Positions 11,701 through 22,045 of a DNA stretch of 64,000 nt are shown piece after piece. The notes under the pieces are model-generated. The model did no database searches, was not told where the DNA came from, and was given only the letters and a program-made list of their open reading frames with translations. Both the position numbers and the translations under genes were made by a program. Position 1 is the first letter of the stretch. Every line of letters begins with the position of its first letter. Origin of the DNA: Sipunculus nudus (Eukaryota; Annelida; Sipuncula; Golfingiida; Sipunculidae); the NCBI GenBank assembly GCA_026874595.1, contig CM049309.1, positions 73,270,426-73,334,425 of the forward strand, read 5' to 3'.

Positions 11701-14700
11701 ACCTTAACCTGTCACCGTGATGTGATCTACAAGACAACAACCCGGCCGTTACCTTAACCTGTCACCGTGATGTGATCTGCAAGACAACAACCCGGCCGTT
11801 ACCTTAACCTGTCACCGTGATGTGATCTACAAGACAACAACCCGGCCGTTACCTTAATCTGTCACCGTAATGTAGGCCTACAAGTCAAGTTAAATTGATT
11901 CGGCCAATATATTCTTTTCAGCAGATTTGACGGTAATATTGAAGGTTCATAAAATAATCGATCAATAATCGATAATAGGTCATTATTTCCTCTTCATCGT
12001 AAAAAATGATATTACTTATTATACATCCTCCCCGACTTTTGGATGTCATTCCTCCTATGAACGTTACAAACCACGTCCCTGAACAGATTTATCACACCGT
12101 TACTATTCACTAACCTGCCGCACCCGACTCCTAAAACCCAACTTTATACCTACCTTTTCTGTAGAATTTATGTGATTTCTGGTTTATTCTGCTTACATAT
12201 TAACTCTAGGAAATTCCTGTTAAGACAGTTCTCATAACGACTCTGTGACGGATGCATGAGCTTGCTTATCTTTAGATATGAGAAATCAAAGTACATAAGC
12301 CAATGTGGACAAACAGAAAAAACATGTAACCTAAGATGGCTGATTACATATGTGCTTAAGGTGCCAAGTAGCAAAACGCCCTATGCAAACTCTGGTTCGT
12401 CTGACTTGCCGCCAGATGTCCTTGATGTGTTTTGATCATTTTGGCGGGGCCCAACGTTATAAACACGTTGATATAAACATAAGTAGCAGTCTATTTGCGA
12501 TTGGATCGACTTTTTCTGGTATACTTATATAAAAATTATCATGGGATATTCTTTGGTTATAGACGTCAGCTATCGTAATAGCCCCCTTTAATGTCAATAC
12601 TGCATGAACATTCGACACCAGGCGAGACATGTTATTATCAGATTCGAACCCACATCTCCCGGGCCAGTAGTCAGCTCAGCCACGGGACTAGTCATGATAT
12701 TGACTCACAGGGAAGAGGATGTCTGTACACCCACAAGGACAGCAGGGACCGTTAATCCTCGCAATCACTTGATGTTCTGCATCTCTAATGGTGTAGTGAG
12801 GCTTCCAGCAGCTCGACCTGATGAGAGAAATATATAGCTTGATGTCTCAAACGTACGGTTTAATTTTGCAATTTCTCCAGTAAAAAGTTGGCCAAAACTA
12901 ATTAACCCCACACCTCTCCTTCATGTTTTGTCCTTATTAAATCATGATAGAAATTTTTCTGTTATAAATTAGTTGCAAACGTATAAATAAGAAACAGAAA
13001 CTGGAGGCTTTTGTGGATGCCGTGAGGAAATTAAAATGAAACCACGTGACAAAGTACTTACTCCTGTCTGACGTAGCCTATGACGTTACCAACAGGGGCC
13101 TGGACTTCTACTTCAAATGCACAACAGTCTGCGCCTGCGCACCAGCAACATCCTGCGCAACACTTGAACTGGCGAGTGATCTGCATGACCTCCTGTGGTA
13201 ATAATAAAGACAGAGTGGACCAAAGAGTACATATTCCCAATAAACTCTAAGACAGTGACTCTGCGATGACTGAAAGTGAGTCTTCTCGAATAAAAACTGA
13301 TATCCAAATCTAAAAGTGTCAGCTCTCCTGAATTCCAAAGGGCATTCACCGACCAGGTTTCTGCTGGTGGCTGCAACTTAATTAATTCTGTTACATCTTA
13401 CAGACTTCGTGTTGCCCTAGTCAGTTCGAAAACAGCAGACAGACCGCACACAGAATCGAATTCACAGGAGGATGAATCCGTTAGATTTGAAACTCAAATG
13501 CACTTATGGTTCTAAAACACCAACGGCGTAGGTATATATGTAGTGTAGAGGGCAATGTAATCCGTTCAAATACGTTGTTTCAAGGCAAATTACATAGACA
13601 TGGGTGTTTTTGTGGTAAGGACTTCATGGATTATGTAATATTTTGTAAGCATGTGCATGTGAAATGTAAACAGGAGATGTTTCCTTGAGATGCAACAAAT
13701 TTTTAATTTGAAGTTTCACAGCTGAGACAAGTAGTCCCGGCCGTCTCACACTGCCCAAACAGAAGTGGTTCGTTTCGAGTATAAGCGACCTCTGGAGGCC
13801 AGCTACTCACAATGCGCATGTTCATGGAAAAATGTTATATTATATTTAGGCCTATTAAGGACATTGATTTTACCTCACCATTACAGTCCCTTTGTATTTC
13901 ATTTAAATCCGTTCCCAAATTCTCGATCAATTAAATAGTTGAGTCAAGTTGCTAACACACAAACCATGCAGATTACAAAGCAACCGAGGGTAAACCATAT
14001 AGTACAGCGCCACCTGACGGAGGTGTAATAATGTTACATGACAATCGAAGTTGAAGCCCATCACAATCAAAAGCTTATACAATATCCATCAAACACTAAA
14101 ACTTTTCGTTTTACGAGACATCAGTGACAAGGAAATTGAATATCCTAAATCTTATTCTTTTCAGATAAATCAACATATCCACAAAAGTTAGTACGATAAT
14201 TAAAAAGATTGAACACTCCTATTGCTGGATATCGTGTAAACACAACACCAATCACGAAATTATACCAGTTCAAGTTTCTTTATATATCTGAACATTTTAT
14301 TCTTTATACCAGTATTCAAAGAAGTGGTCAAAAGAACCCCCAATAACACGACTTTGCATATTCAGGAAATGACAGAGAATCTGACATCCTCTGAATGTTC
14401 GACTGATAGCTTACATCGGTATATACTGTATCTTATATTAGGCCATTTTTATCATGGTTGAAATGATGACACATATAAATTTAATAACCGTTGATGATAC
14501 GCAAGTTATAAAATAAGAAAATGTTACCTGGCCAAAGTTATCCGTTATACGGATTGTGAACCCTCTTCTCGGTCCGCAGCATATGCGCATGCAACATTCA
14601 GTGTCTATAACATGTGCCAAGAAATTAACATACAATACCAAACATAATAAATTATGCCATTGAGCGAACAATGGATAACCTGAAAACAAGATTTAAATCA

Positions 14701-17700
14701 AGAAAGTCCCTTAAATCTCATACTGAAACTTGATATGGAAATGGTGTAAATATATTATAAAATTATAAAACTTATTTGTTGTCTCTGTTATATAGTGCCA
14801 CCCTGTTTCATGCAAGAAAACTACCCTTTGTGTGTCTTTATGTTTTTATCATCTACTTAAGAGCCAATCTTAGTTATCAATGTTTAAGACACTCGAACAT
14901 TTTTTTTCACTTTTATTCTGACCTACCGACCACACGACGCACTCACCCTCCAAAAAAAGATTTATAAATGTTGATCATGGAGATCTGTTAATCTATGATT
15001 TATTGCTAATTTCGGTGTGCATAATGAAAAACAGATTGACTTACGCATGGACACTCACTGTTCAAAATAACAAATAAATCAATGCATTTTTCTTTCAGAA
15101 AAAAACTAAGATATCTGCACAACTGATATTCGCAACTGTTAATGTCAAACAAGCAGTTCTGAGATACGTTCCTTTAAATATATTTTTAAAATTATATTGA
15201 TTGCAGGTATTGAGAAATGGTTATGATGTTTATACTTCCTGAAATCTTCTTTTGCAAAAAAATTAAGAGTATCATCCCAATATACTTTCTAAAATTTTTC
15301 TTTTGCAAAAAATTAATAGTATCATCCCAATATACTTTCTAAAATTTTCTTTTGCAAAAAATTAACAGCATCATCCCAAAATATATCTGAATTGAGCCCA
15401 GTAAAAATGTCGATTTACAAGATTTAGCTTTGACGTACGCACCTCCTGATTTCAATTTTCTTAAATTTTGATGAATTTACTCCCTGTGGGAAAATACAAA
15501 ATGACGTTCCAGGACAGTGATCAATACGTCAAACAGTTACCTGAACCTTCCTCAACCTGATACAGATTGAAGGACAGGCGGACAGGAAGGAGGAGAATAT
15601 ATACTATTTTGCTAATATATACCAACCTTCTGCTGCGAAGTAACACTGCTGCCCAGTTGAGTTGAAAATTTTGTATTTGTTGTTGGTCTCAAAACCGGTT
15701 AGAACTGCAACAGAGAGCAGGATAGAAACGTATACATTTAGAATAAAACAAAATATTAAAATATATACATGTATCTATAGATATTTTTTAAAAAATGAAA
15801 CATAATTATAAAAGTATACTTTTTTGCTGTTCGTTGACACAACCACTGAAATCTGTGCACCCTCAGAAATGAAACAATATTAAATGAAAACTGTAACTAG
15901 AATACGGGTAGTCGACAAGCGACTACGTGTATCCGCCGAAATCAGAGTACGACGGGTGAAGTGAGGCATTGGTTGAGTGGCAAGGGGAAATAGAGTAAGG
16001 TGTGTTGCATATTAGCATGGATGTCTGCAGCTGAAATGTGTATGTAGGTTGCGCCACCTACCACATAATCCAGAAAGCTGTCTAAGTTGTATACATGTGC
16101 AAAATTTTAGGCAGATAAGTCAAACACTACTTGTAAATGAGTGATTTTATCCGACAGCAGACAAACAGAAGGACGCTGTGCAAAAATGGTGGCAGGTGAC
16201 GCCACCAATCTTGTGTATGATTAAGAGCTATGTGAGATCTATACACATGCAAATTCCAGGGGGATATGTCAAACCAGTCCTGAGATATAAAACTGAATGT
16301 CTGCAGCGACAACATAGATGTAGGTGGCGCCACCTGCCACAAAATCGAGAAAGCTATACAAGATGTATAGACATGCAAATTTTAGGCAGATCAGTCAAAC
16401 CACTGCTGAGATATGAGTGATTTTAGTCCACTGCAGACAAACAGACGGACGCTGTGCAAAAATGGTTGCAGGTGGCGCCTCCAGTTTTGTGTATGATAAA
16501 GAGCTATGTAAGATCTATACACATGCAAAATTTCAGGAGGATACAGCAAACCAGTCCTGAGATATAAGCCTGGATGTCTGCAGCGTAAACATAAATGTAG
16601 GTGGCGCCACCTGCCACAAAATCCAGAAAGCTATCCAAGATGTATAAACCTGCAAAATTTTAGGCAGATATGTCAAACCACTGCCGAGATTTGAGTAATT
16701 TTATCCCACGGCAGACAAACAGACAGATGCTGTGTTAAAGTGGTTGCAGGAGGCGCCACCAGTTTTGCATATGATAAATAGCTATGTGAGATCTATACAC
16801 ATGTAAAATTTTGGCCAAATCGATCAAACGGTTCCCGAGATATGAGCTTGGATGTCTGCAGCGTAAACGTGAATGTAGGTGGCGCCACCTGTCACAAAAT
16901 CGAGAATGCTATCCAGGATGTATAAACCTGCAAAATTTTAGGTGGATAAGTCAAACCACTGCCGAGATATGAGTGATTTTATCCCAAGGCAGATGAACAG
17001 ATAGACGTTGTGCAAAAATGGTTGCAAGTGGCGCCACCAGTTTTGTGTATGATGAAGAGCTATGTGAAAATTATAAACATGCAAAATTTTGGTCAAATCG
17101 GTCAGACGGTTATCGAGATAAGAGCTTGGATGTCTGCAGCGTAAACGTGAACGTAGGTGGCGCCACCTGTCATAAAATCAAGAAAGCTATCCAGGATGTA
17201 TACACATACAAAATTTCAGGAGGTAAAGTCCAACTAATGCAGAGAAAGAGTGATTTTATCCCCAGGCAGATGAACAGATGGACACAGTTCAAAAATGGTT
17301 GCAGGTGGCGCCACCATTTTAGTGTACGTTATAAAGCTATCCAAGGGCTACATTTGTGTAAAATTTTTAGCCTGATTGGTCAACCAGTTACCGAGATATG
17401 TGGGTTTATGTGTGGAAACAGACGCACAAATGGACGCTGGGCAGAGAAGAAAGGTCAGAGGTCAACAAAAAATGAGGGCGCAGCAGTTCACATGTGACCC
17501 GATCATAATCACGAATTTAAAAATATTCCGCCCAGTGGTTATGGAGGAGTTCTCCGGAAACCTATGCGGCGGCGGTGGTTACGGCGGCGTCCGACTGAAA
17601 ACATAGTATCCGCAAAACTCTGTTTTGGCGGATACAATTAGTACATGTTAATTATTTATAAAGTAAGACTAAGAATTTTCCAGCAGGACCATGGCCTAAT

Positions 17701-20700
17701 ATTTCGTTATTTGAAGGAAACTAAGCTCCTTATTATTGTTTCATATTGTTTTTCAGTTAAGAGCTGCCTAAAAGGCCCCACTTAGTTGACGTGGGAAAAA
17801 GAGATAAAAAGCAGGGGTCGTAAAACGTCTTTCCGCCTGTCTCAGACAGGCAAACTTGCATGTGCCCGGAAAGGCATTTTTCATTTTGTGCCATTTCGTT
17901 TGAAAGGTGAAAACTTAGTTATTTTCCACATTAGTAGCTTTAAGAAGTAGTAACACCATTAATATATAACGAAATATTACACAGGTGGTATTCCTACGAC
18001 TCCCTATATTTCCTATCTTTTCCTACAAAATTGGTCTATAATTTCTTATACATTCCGGCATTTATGCCCTCATCTCTCTTATTTCCCAGGTTTTTTTTTC
18101 ACTGCACAATCGTGTTTCTGATATGACAGCGTTTTTTCTTTGCATTCAAGTGAACATGTAGTAAGGCTTATAAGATGGCAGGATCAAGTTTTACACTGAG
18201 CGAATTGGGGCTGAAAGTACGAAATGATGGTAGGGTGCATCTTTAGCGGAAAGGATTTTTTTTTTTTGCGGAAAGGTGAAGTATTATGATCCCTGGAAAT
18301 GTTACGCACATTGACTGTAAAAGGATGAACTACATCGTTAACAAATGCACACACACTAGAATGCAAGTCTTTTAGCATAAACTTCGACTGACATGCTGCA
18401 AATTTTAAACACTTTCCTAACCCTTCAGTCTTGTTTCAACTACAAATAGGTTCGATTAAAACTTGAGACCCGTTCCTACTAGATAAAGCTAACTACAAGA
18501 ATAACGATCATTACAGTTATGGCAACATGTTTGAAATTTATACAGTATAACATCATTCTCCTGCCTGGGCCACAGGCACATAATCCGTTTGTAAAGATTT
18601 AAGTACGTTTTTATGTATCATTAGACACATAATAATAAAAATTATATAAAACAGATAAACATTTCATAGCCCGCCTAATGCTGGATTGGCCAGTCTGGAG
18701 TGCCCACAAAGTGAGATGGTTGGCTGCGAGGTCACAGATGACCTGGGTAGAAGAAGATAAATGGAAGGCACACTACTTGGTTGTAGACGAATCTGGTGAG
18801 TGATCGGGTGTCAGATAAACGAGGTTATACTGTACAGAAGATGACGTACCTTCCAGGAGTTCCACCATCTGTTTTACGACAAGCTGATCAACCTGTGTGA
18901 GGTACTCCAGGCCAGGCGGACATCCGGGTATTGACTGGGGTTTGGGCATCCAATCTACTGTAGAATTGTACCGTACAAGTTATAATAAAGCAAACCATGC
19001 AGAATATCTGATTATCAATAATGAACATAATAATTTTTTGTATTTACAAGTAGGGAGAGAGACCGACAGGGGTGATTAGTTTTTTTTTTTTTTCTTTTTG
19101 TTTTACTCATTTTCTTTCTTACTTTCTTTCTTTCTTCCATCTGTGTTTGCTCTGATGATAATTTTTATTTTCCCAAACAAACTTTCGGTCATTTTAGTGG
19201 TCCAAGTTTGGTCACATCTCTGCACGTGTCACCCGATACGTTTGCTCTTACCGGTGCCCTAGGAAAAAGGCTGCCCTCACAAAGTGAAGGACCCGAGTTG
19301 CCTTTGGTTTAACTTGGTAAAGTAGAGATGGTGTAGGTTTTTATGGCACAATCATCATATTGCCATTCAGGTGCACAAAAAACACAAGGCAGTGGCTCAG
19401 CAACAAAGCATATATTAAAATAAAATACAGAAATCAAAACCAACTACCAGTTACCAGCCAGTCACGCATTACACTGTTCGCACATCAAAACTAAACTCTA
19501 GTTAGGACAGAATCCGGTTAAACATTCTAAAGTCCTAAACTGGCGGCACAGGACCCCACTGGCGGCACTGGACCCAAACTGGCAGCACTGGACCCTGACG
19601 GGTGGCACTGGACCCAAACAGACGGTACTCGACCCCGTCTGGCTACACTGGCCTCCAACTTGCTGCTGGCTCCTGGACACCGAAGACTGAATCCCCTCGG
19701 TCTATGCAATCCTGAAATACCCTACTACCCTGAAGGCTCATCTATATTCATGAGCATGCTGAATACTAAATAGGCTGGGAACAAACACGCTTCCCGCCAG
19801 AGCGCTCGTCACTATAATGACATAACTGGACCTGGAGCACTGGGTAACCCTTATTGAATCCCCCTGCTGTCTCACGAAACAATGATTTTGACCGGAGCGT
19901 CGACAGTCCTCAACAAATACAAAAATATAGCTTAACCCAAGAATAAAAGTAAAACATGATTAAACAAACCAACACGATTCAAATCCTGACAGCACATTAT
20001 ATATATTTTACCTTGACCTAGTTTTCAAGGTCATATCCCTATTAGCCTGTTCCTATTATTTCTCTGTTATGTGGGTTTACGGGGAGAGGAGGGCGCTTAT
20101 AGTGAATACTCGGCGATTGAAAACAGCTTAGTCAAAATAACTGGTTGATATCTGTAAGCCTTGCCATTTATATGAGGATCCAAGATTGACAGGGGAAAAA
20201 TCACAGAGAAAAAAGTAAATAAATCCAACATTTCTGTATGACCAGTTTACTAAAAAATTTGTTAATCAGTTCAATCGAGCAATGGACGCTGGATCTTATA
20301 CGAAGCTTCCCACAGGTCTGGAGCAACAAGCAGTCCAGGTATGTGAAAGTGCGCTGCATACAGGGATCTCTTTCAATGTTTATGAGTTTACAAATGATTA
20401 AGTTATATCATGATATCATTCATTTTTTCCCCACTGGCATGCGCATTACGTCCGATAACCTGCCCTAGGGTCAAATCAAAACCAAGGGTCAAACCAGTCT
20501 AATCAATTAAAGATAAATTAGCGTCTAATAATAATTATTATAGTTTTCAGATATCATGACGGATTATATAGGCTTTCTCTGTCAAGGCATTCGACCCGAA
20601 CACTCACTGTCAGTCGTCGCCGATAGATGTCCCTATAGTGTGAAGGGGTAAGGTTTGTTCTATAAACTTATAGAAAGCAACATACAACTCTAGCAAAGAG

Positions 20701-21994
20701 CAGAAAACGATATACTTACCCTGTACCCCGACTGCTCCAGGATGTACCGCTCCAGCTGTTAAATAAAAAGGGACGTTTTAATAAGATCTAGTTGCATCAA
20801 CTTCAGGTGATGTACTTTACATTCAAATGATAAATACAGCTCCATATAATGCAAGCTAGAACAATGTTTACATAGTTTCGTCTCACTTTCTTCAAATGTA
20901 AAACAAATCTGATTATAACACGTGATAACAGTATTTAAATTAACATTTCTTTGTTTATATCAACATAGGAAACGAAATTATAGTCCTCAAGTAAATGCTA
21001 AATTACAGTGATATAATGTCAATCGCAATGTATTTAAGCTGTGTGTGCGGGTGTGTATATGTATAGAATGTCATCGACCAACACGCAGTAGAAATATCAT
21101 CATGCCATACAAAGAAAAATGAATATATTATTTAATATGGATAAATATGTTAAACACAAGCCTTGACACTTGTATTAAACTGCACATGGCCAAGAAGGAG
21201 AATAAAGAAATATCATCACCTTGGTATTCGGGCGCTCCTGGCTGACCTGAAAGTAAAACAAGTCTTGGTCTTACGGACTCCTATTGCATTCAAACATGTG
21301 TATAAAATATAATGCTTTTAAAATATAAAATTACAGGCTGTATATACTAGAAATATCCTACACCTCTAGTCAATTCCATAATTGCTATGAAATACGTTTT
21401 AGTTACATTTCCAGGGAGATAAGGTAATGTTGGGTATTAGATTATTGTGCCTTATTTTCAACAAGAGAAATAAACACTAACGCATTATTTAAGAATCAAA
21501 ATTTCTATTTAAAAAAATATGAGAAATCAGTCCACACTTTACAGTTTATCAGCTCAGTTATAGCTAGAGTCAACATAATTGGTCACATGCAAAAACAGTC
21601 TCAGTTGACAGCTGCTGATTGGACGATATCATGTAAACACTCTAAAAATATGACAAGTTTAAACAAAGATGGCTTCTCATGCAGGAACACATCTGGTCGG
21701 TCAGAGCATAGGAAAGAGTCCCAGAAATTGTGTAGCATAATTTTATATTTATTTTAAAATTCTAGATTTCCATATTAAGCCATCATTTCCATATGCAGCT
21801 TTCTAGGAAATTACAAAACAAAATTATAAACTTTAAAAAATATCTATTTAAAAACAGGTGGACACAGAATGGTGGAACAGAGTATACGTATTTTAAAGGT
21901 AAGTGTTAATCTGTCTTATCATGCGGAGAAAGAAAGAAAGGTCACAGATATTAAACATGAAAATAAAATGGTTACCTGTTACTGGATTCATCAT
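8728..21994 (-). CDS. PLSCR: Phospholipid scramblase (PLSCR family), 11 coding exons, complete
   Basis: The protein is a predicted membrane-anchored scramblase. The family moves phospholipids between bilayer leaflets in a Ca2+-dependent way and also has signalling and nuclear roles. The joined exons give 792 nt, or 263 residues: a short Gly/Pro/Ala-rich N-terminus (1-28), WMP (29-31), PPGLEYL (40-46), TGFETNNKY (65-73), a cysteine cluster (125-138), EVEVQAP and IGYV (141-155), GPCCPCGC (181-188), KQWTG (209-213), EAFTDAD (217-223), and a membrane helix near 237-253 ending DFMYFE. The 12-residue Ca2+-loop-like segment keeps D221, D223 and D232. Exons in transcript order: 21976-21994, 21220-21246, 20720-20755, 18850-18954, 15627-15704, 14528-14604, 13062-13192, 12709-12817, 9964-10066, 9212-9270, 8728-8775. 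All introns are GT..AG and all phases match, so the gene is not a pseudogene. The paralogue number is not assigned. Confidence 0.95.
8985..9052. repeat. 18-bp AT-rich tandem repeat, about 3 copies
   Basis: Units of the type GATAAATATATAATATAT lie in the last PLSCR intron (8776-9211), between the exons at 8728-8775 and 9212-9270. Confidence 0.8.
9212..9270 (-). CDS. PLSCR: PLSCR coding exon 10 (start of membrane helix)
   Basis: The exon encodes residues 229-248 (FPMDMAVQMKGTMLGALFLI), matching the family's FPxDxxVxMKxxxxGxxFLI. The acceptor is TTTCTTGCAG and the donor is ATA|GTAAGC. Without splicing at this donor the frame stays open to a stop at 9065, adding 48 residues unlike the family. 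The canonical DFM.FE ending is supplied by the exon at 8728-8775. Confidence 0.93.
9455..9870. repeat. Intronic dispersed repeat, copy A (pairs with 12180-12593)
   Basis: The copy is collinear with 12180-12593 in the same orientation, with many substitutions and small indels. A perfectly shared 20-mer, CTGACTTGCCGCCAGATGTC, lies at 9684-9703 and 12401-12420. The copy sits about 94 bp past the 3' side of exon 9 in the gene's direction. Confidence 0.75.
9964..10066 (-). CDS. PLSCR: PLSCR coding exon 9 (Ca2+-loop region)
   Basis: The exon encodes residues 195-228 plus one base. It contains IGMITKQWTGLIKEAFTDAD, the most conserved scramblase segment, and the start of the 12-residue Ca2+-binding-like loop (D221, D223, F225). 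The acceptor is TTGTTTACAG and the donor is CAT|GTGAGG. Confidence 0.96.
10896..10922. repeat. 7-bp TGTTATA tandem repeat
   Basis: About four head-to-tail copies of a heptamer in the intron between exons 8 and 9. Confidence 0.8.
11100..11340 (+). repeat. Dispersed repeat (GAAAATTTCATGAGATTCC family), copy 3
   Basis: The stretch is collinear with 1380-1640: shared core GAAAATTTCATGAGACTCC, then TTCATG, GCGTGA and a (CACA)-rich tail. It lies in the intron between exons 8 and 9, just before the 50-bp minisatellite. Confidence 0.5.
11382..11876. repeat. 50-bp minisatellite, about 10 copies
   Basis: Period 50, with GTCACCGTGATGTGATCTAC recurring at 11411, 11461, 11511 and every 50 bp to 11811, and a decayed copy at 11861. 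Internal units are almost identical (one C/T-type variant near 11779), and the two edge units are diverged. The array is intronic, between PLSCR exons 8 and 9. Confidence 0.95.
12180..12593. repeat. Intronic dispersed repeat, copy B (pairs with 9455-9870)
   Basis: This is the second copy of the 9455-9870 repeat, in the same orientation. It begins about 116 bp past the 3' side of exon 8 in the gene's direction. Confidence 0.75.
12630..12700 (-). repeat. tRNA-like SINE remnant
   Basis: On the minus strand, a box-B-like GGGTTCGAATC follows a box-A-like TGGCTGAGCTGAC at roughly tRNA spacing. The T-stem does not pair, so this is not a working tRNA gene. It lies immediately 3' of exon 8's donor. 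Confidence 0.4.
12709..12817 (-). CDS. PLSCR: PLSCR coding exon 8
   Basis: The exon encodes residues 158-194, with WKPHYTI and INGPCCPCGCTDILFP, which match the family's W.P.F.I and GPC..C.CC.D..F blocks. Its 109-nt length is exactly what is needed to link exon 7 (ends phase 2) to exon 9 (starts phase 0). The acceptor is CTCATCAG and the donor is CCT|GTGAGT. The exon is short and overlapped by a spurious plus-strand ORF, so it is easy to miss. Confidence 0.95.
13062..13192 (-). CDS. PLSCR: PLSCR coding exon 7 (cysteine cluster)
   Basis: The exon encodes residues 115-157 and the first two bases of codon 158. It begins EVMQITRQFKCC and continues through a cysteine-dense stretch (seven Cys in residues 125-138) to VEVQAPVGNVIGYVRQ. 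In vertebrate PLSCR1 the equivalent Cys cluster is palmitoylated and directs plasma-membrane targeting, so a similar role here is inferred. The acceptor is TTACCACAG and the donor is GGA|GTAAGT. Confidence 0.96.
13446..13785 (+). repeat. Dispersed repeat, copy A (pairs with 23477-23823)
   Basis: The stretch is collinear with 23477-23823: shared CAGAATCG..TTCACAGGAG, CAAGGCAAATTACATA, GGTAAGG and TTGTAAGCATGTG segments in the same order, with many point differences. It lies in the intron between PLSCR exons 6 and 7. No coding potential is seen. Confidence 0.7.
14528..14604 (-). CDS. PLSCR: PLSCR coding exon 6
   Basis: The exon encodes residues 89-114 (DTECCMRICCGPRRGF..ITDNFGQ). The CC..CCGP..R.F motif is a family hallmark. 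The acceptor is TTATAG|AC and the donor is CAG|GTAACA. The open frame continues upstream of the acceptor as far as 14689, but that part shows no family similarity and is intron. Confidence 0.95.
15245..15380. repeat. About 50-bp tandem repeat, 3 copies
   Basis: CTTTTGCAAAA recurs at 15249, 15300 and 15349, each followed by a (G/A)TATCATCCCAA-type segment. It is intronic, between exons 5 and 6. Confidence 0.85.
15627..15704 (-). CDS. PLSCR: PLSCR coding exon 5
   Basis: The exon encodes residues 63-88, with the strongly conserved block VLTGFETNNKYKI followed by FAAE. The acceptor TCTCTGTTGCAG is strong. The donor GAAG|GTTGGT is weaker than consensus but has the required GT and keeps the phase. 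The intron upstream of this exon (15705-18849) carries the pearl-like element at 15897-17641. Confidence 0.95.
15897..17641 (+). mobile_element. Pearl/HINE-like non-autonomous element, family P1 (copy a)
   Basis: The element begins CTAGAATACGGG. It then has a 7-bp-stem hairpin (15908-15926) and a sub-terminal GTATCCGCC (15929-15937). The core is a tandem array of about 278-bp dimers in which each half carries GGTGGCGCCACC or a variant (about 16051, 16197, 16322, 16470, 16599, 16750, 16878, 17027, 17156, 17304). A 3' hairpin (17606-17635) contains GGCGGATAC, the complement of the 5' sub-terminal repeat, and CAATTAG follows. This is the layout of bivalve pearl elements and Helentron-associated repeats. 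It has no transposase or helicase ORF, and the 159-codon frame inside the array is spurious. It lies in the intron between PLSCR exons 4 and 5. Exact ends are uncertain by a few bases. Confidence 0.82.
18850..18954 (-). CDS. PLSCR: PLSCR coding exon 4 (start of scramblase domain)
   Basis: The exon encodes residues 28-62, starting with WMPKP and containing CPPGLEYLTQVDQ and KQMVELLE. This is the conserved opening block of the scramblase domain. The acceptor is CTACAGTAG and the donor is GAAG|GTACGT. Both ends are phase 1. The match to the family is unambiguous. Confidence 0.95.
19536..19680. repeat. About 20-bp minisatellite, 7 degenerate copies
   Basis: Units of the type ACTGGCGGCACTGGACCCAA, with substitutions in every copy. 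The array opens two overlapping minus-strand frames rich in Pro/Val/Ser that are artefacts of the repeat. It is intronic, between exons 3 and 4. Confidence 0.85.
20720..20755 (-). CDS. PLSCR: PLSCR coding exon 3 (36 nt)
   Basis: The exon encodes AGAVHPGAVGVQ, a Gly/Ala/Val-rich linker in the N-terminal low-complexity region. The acceptor is TTTAACAG and the donor is AGG|GTAAGT. Both ends are phase 1, so like exon 2 it could be skipped in frame. The PPxY-type motifs of vertebrate PLSCR1 are not seen. Confidence 0.78.
21220..21246 (-). CDS. PLSCR: PLSCR coding exon 2 (27 nt)
   Basis: This small exon encodes GQPGAPEYQ, part of the Pro/Gly-rich N-terminal region typical of scramblases. The acceptor is TTTCAG and the donor is AAG|GTGATG. 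The phase is 1 at both ends, so the exon could be skipped without a frameshift. It is identified by phase and composition, because the N-terminus is poorly conserved in the family. Confidence 0.8.
21600..21690 (+). repeat. Dispersed repeat segment (pairs inverted with 26745-26835)
   Basis: TGACAGCTGCTGATTGG, CATGTAAACA, and AAAGATGGCTTCTCATGCAG followed by GAACACA match the complement of 26745-26835 in order. The segment is in PLSCR intron 1, and the second site is outside the gene. Similarity is moderate and the boundaries are unclear. Confidence 0.4.
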
Positions 21995-22045
21995 AATCTT
22001 TATGGTCTGCAGTCTTTCGTCAGTTTCTATTCAGAAAAGTAGCTC
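21976..22045 (-). CDS. PLSCR: PLSCR exon with start codon and 5' UTR
   Basis: The coding part is 21976-21994 (19 nt) and encodes MMNPVT plus the first base of a Gly codon. The donor is CAG|GTAACC. Two ATGs are adjacent (21994-21992 and 21991-21989), and either could initiate. An in-frame TGA lies 36 nt upstream of the first ATG within the same exon, so the protein cannot start earlier here. The 21995-22045 part is 5' UTR. It begins after a pyrimidine-rich TTTCATTTCAG acceptor, so at least one more non-coding exon lies at higher coordinates. Confidence 0.85.

Noticed and set aside
11382-11876. CRISPR-like array
   Set aside because: The repeat units are contiguous with no unique spacers, in a eukaryotic intron; it is a minisatellite.
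12630-12700. Functional tRNA gene on the minus strand
   Set aside because: Box B is good but the T-stem and acceptor stem do not pair; more consistent with a SINE head.
17018-17497. 159-codon plus-strand ORF
   Set aside because: It lies wholly inside the P1 tandem core, other copies of the same monomer do not keep the frame open, and no protein family is recognisable.
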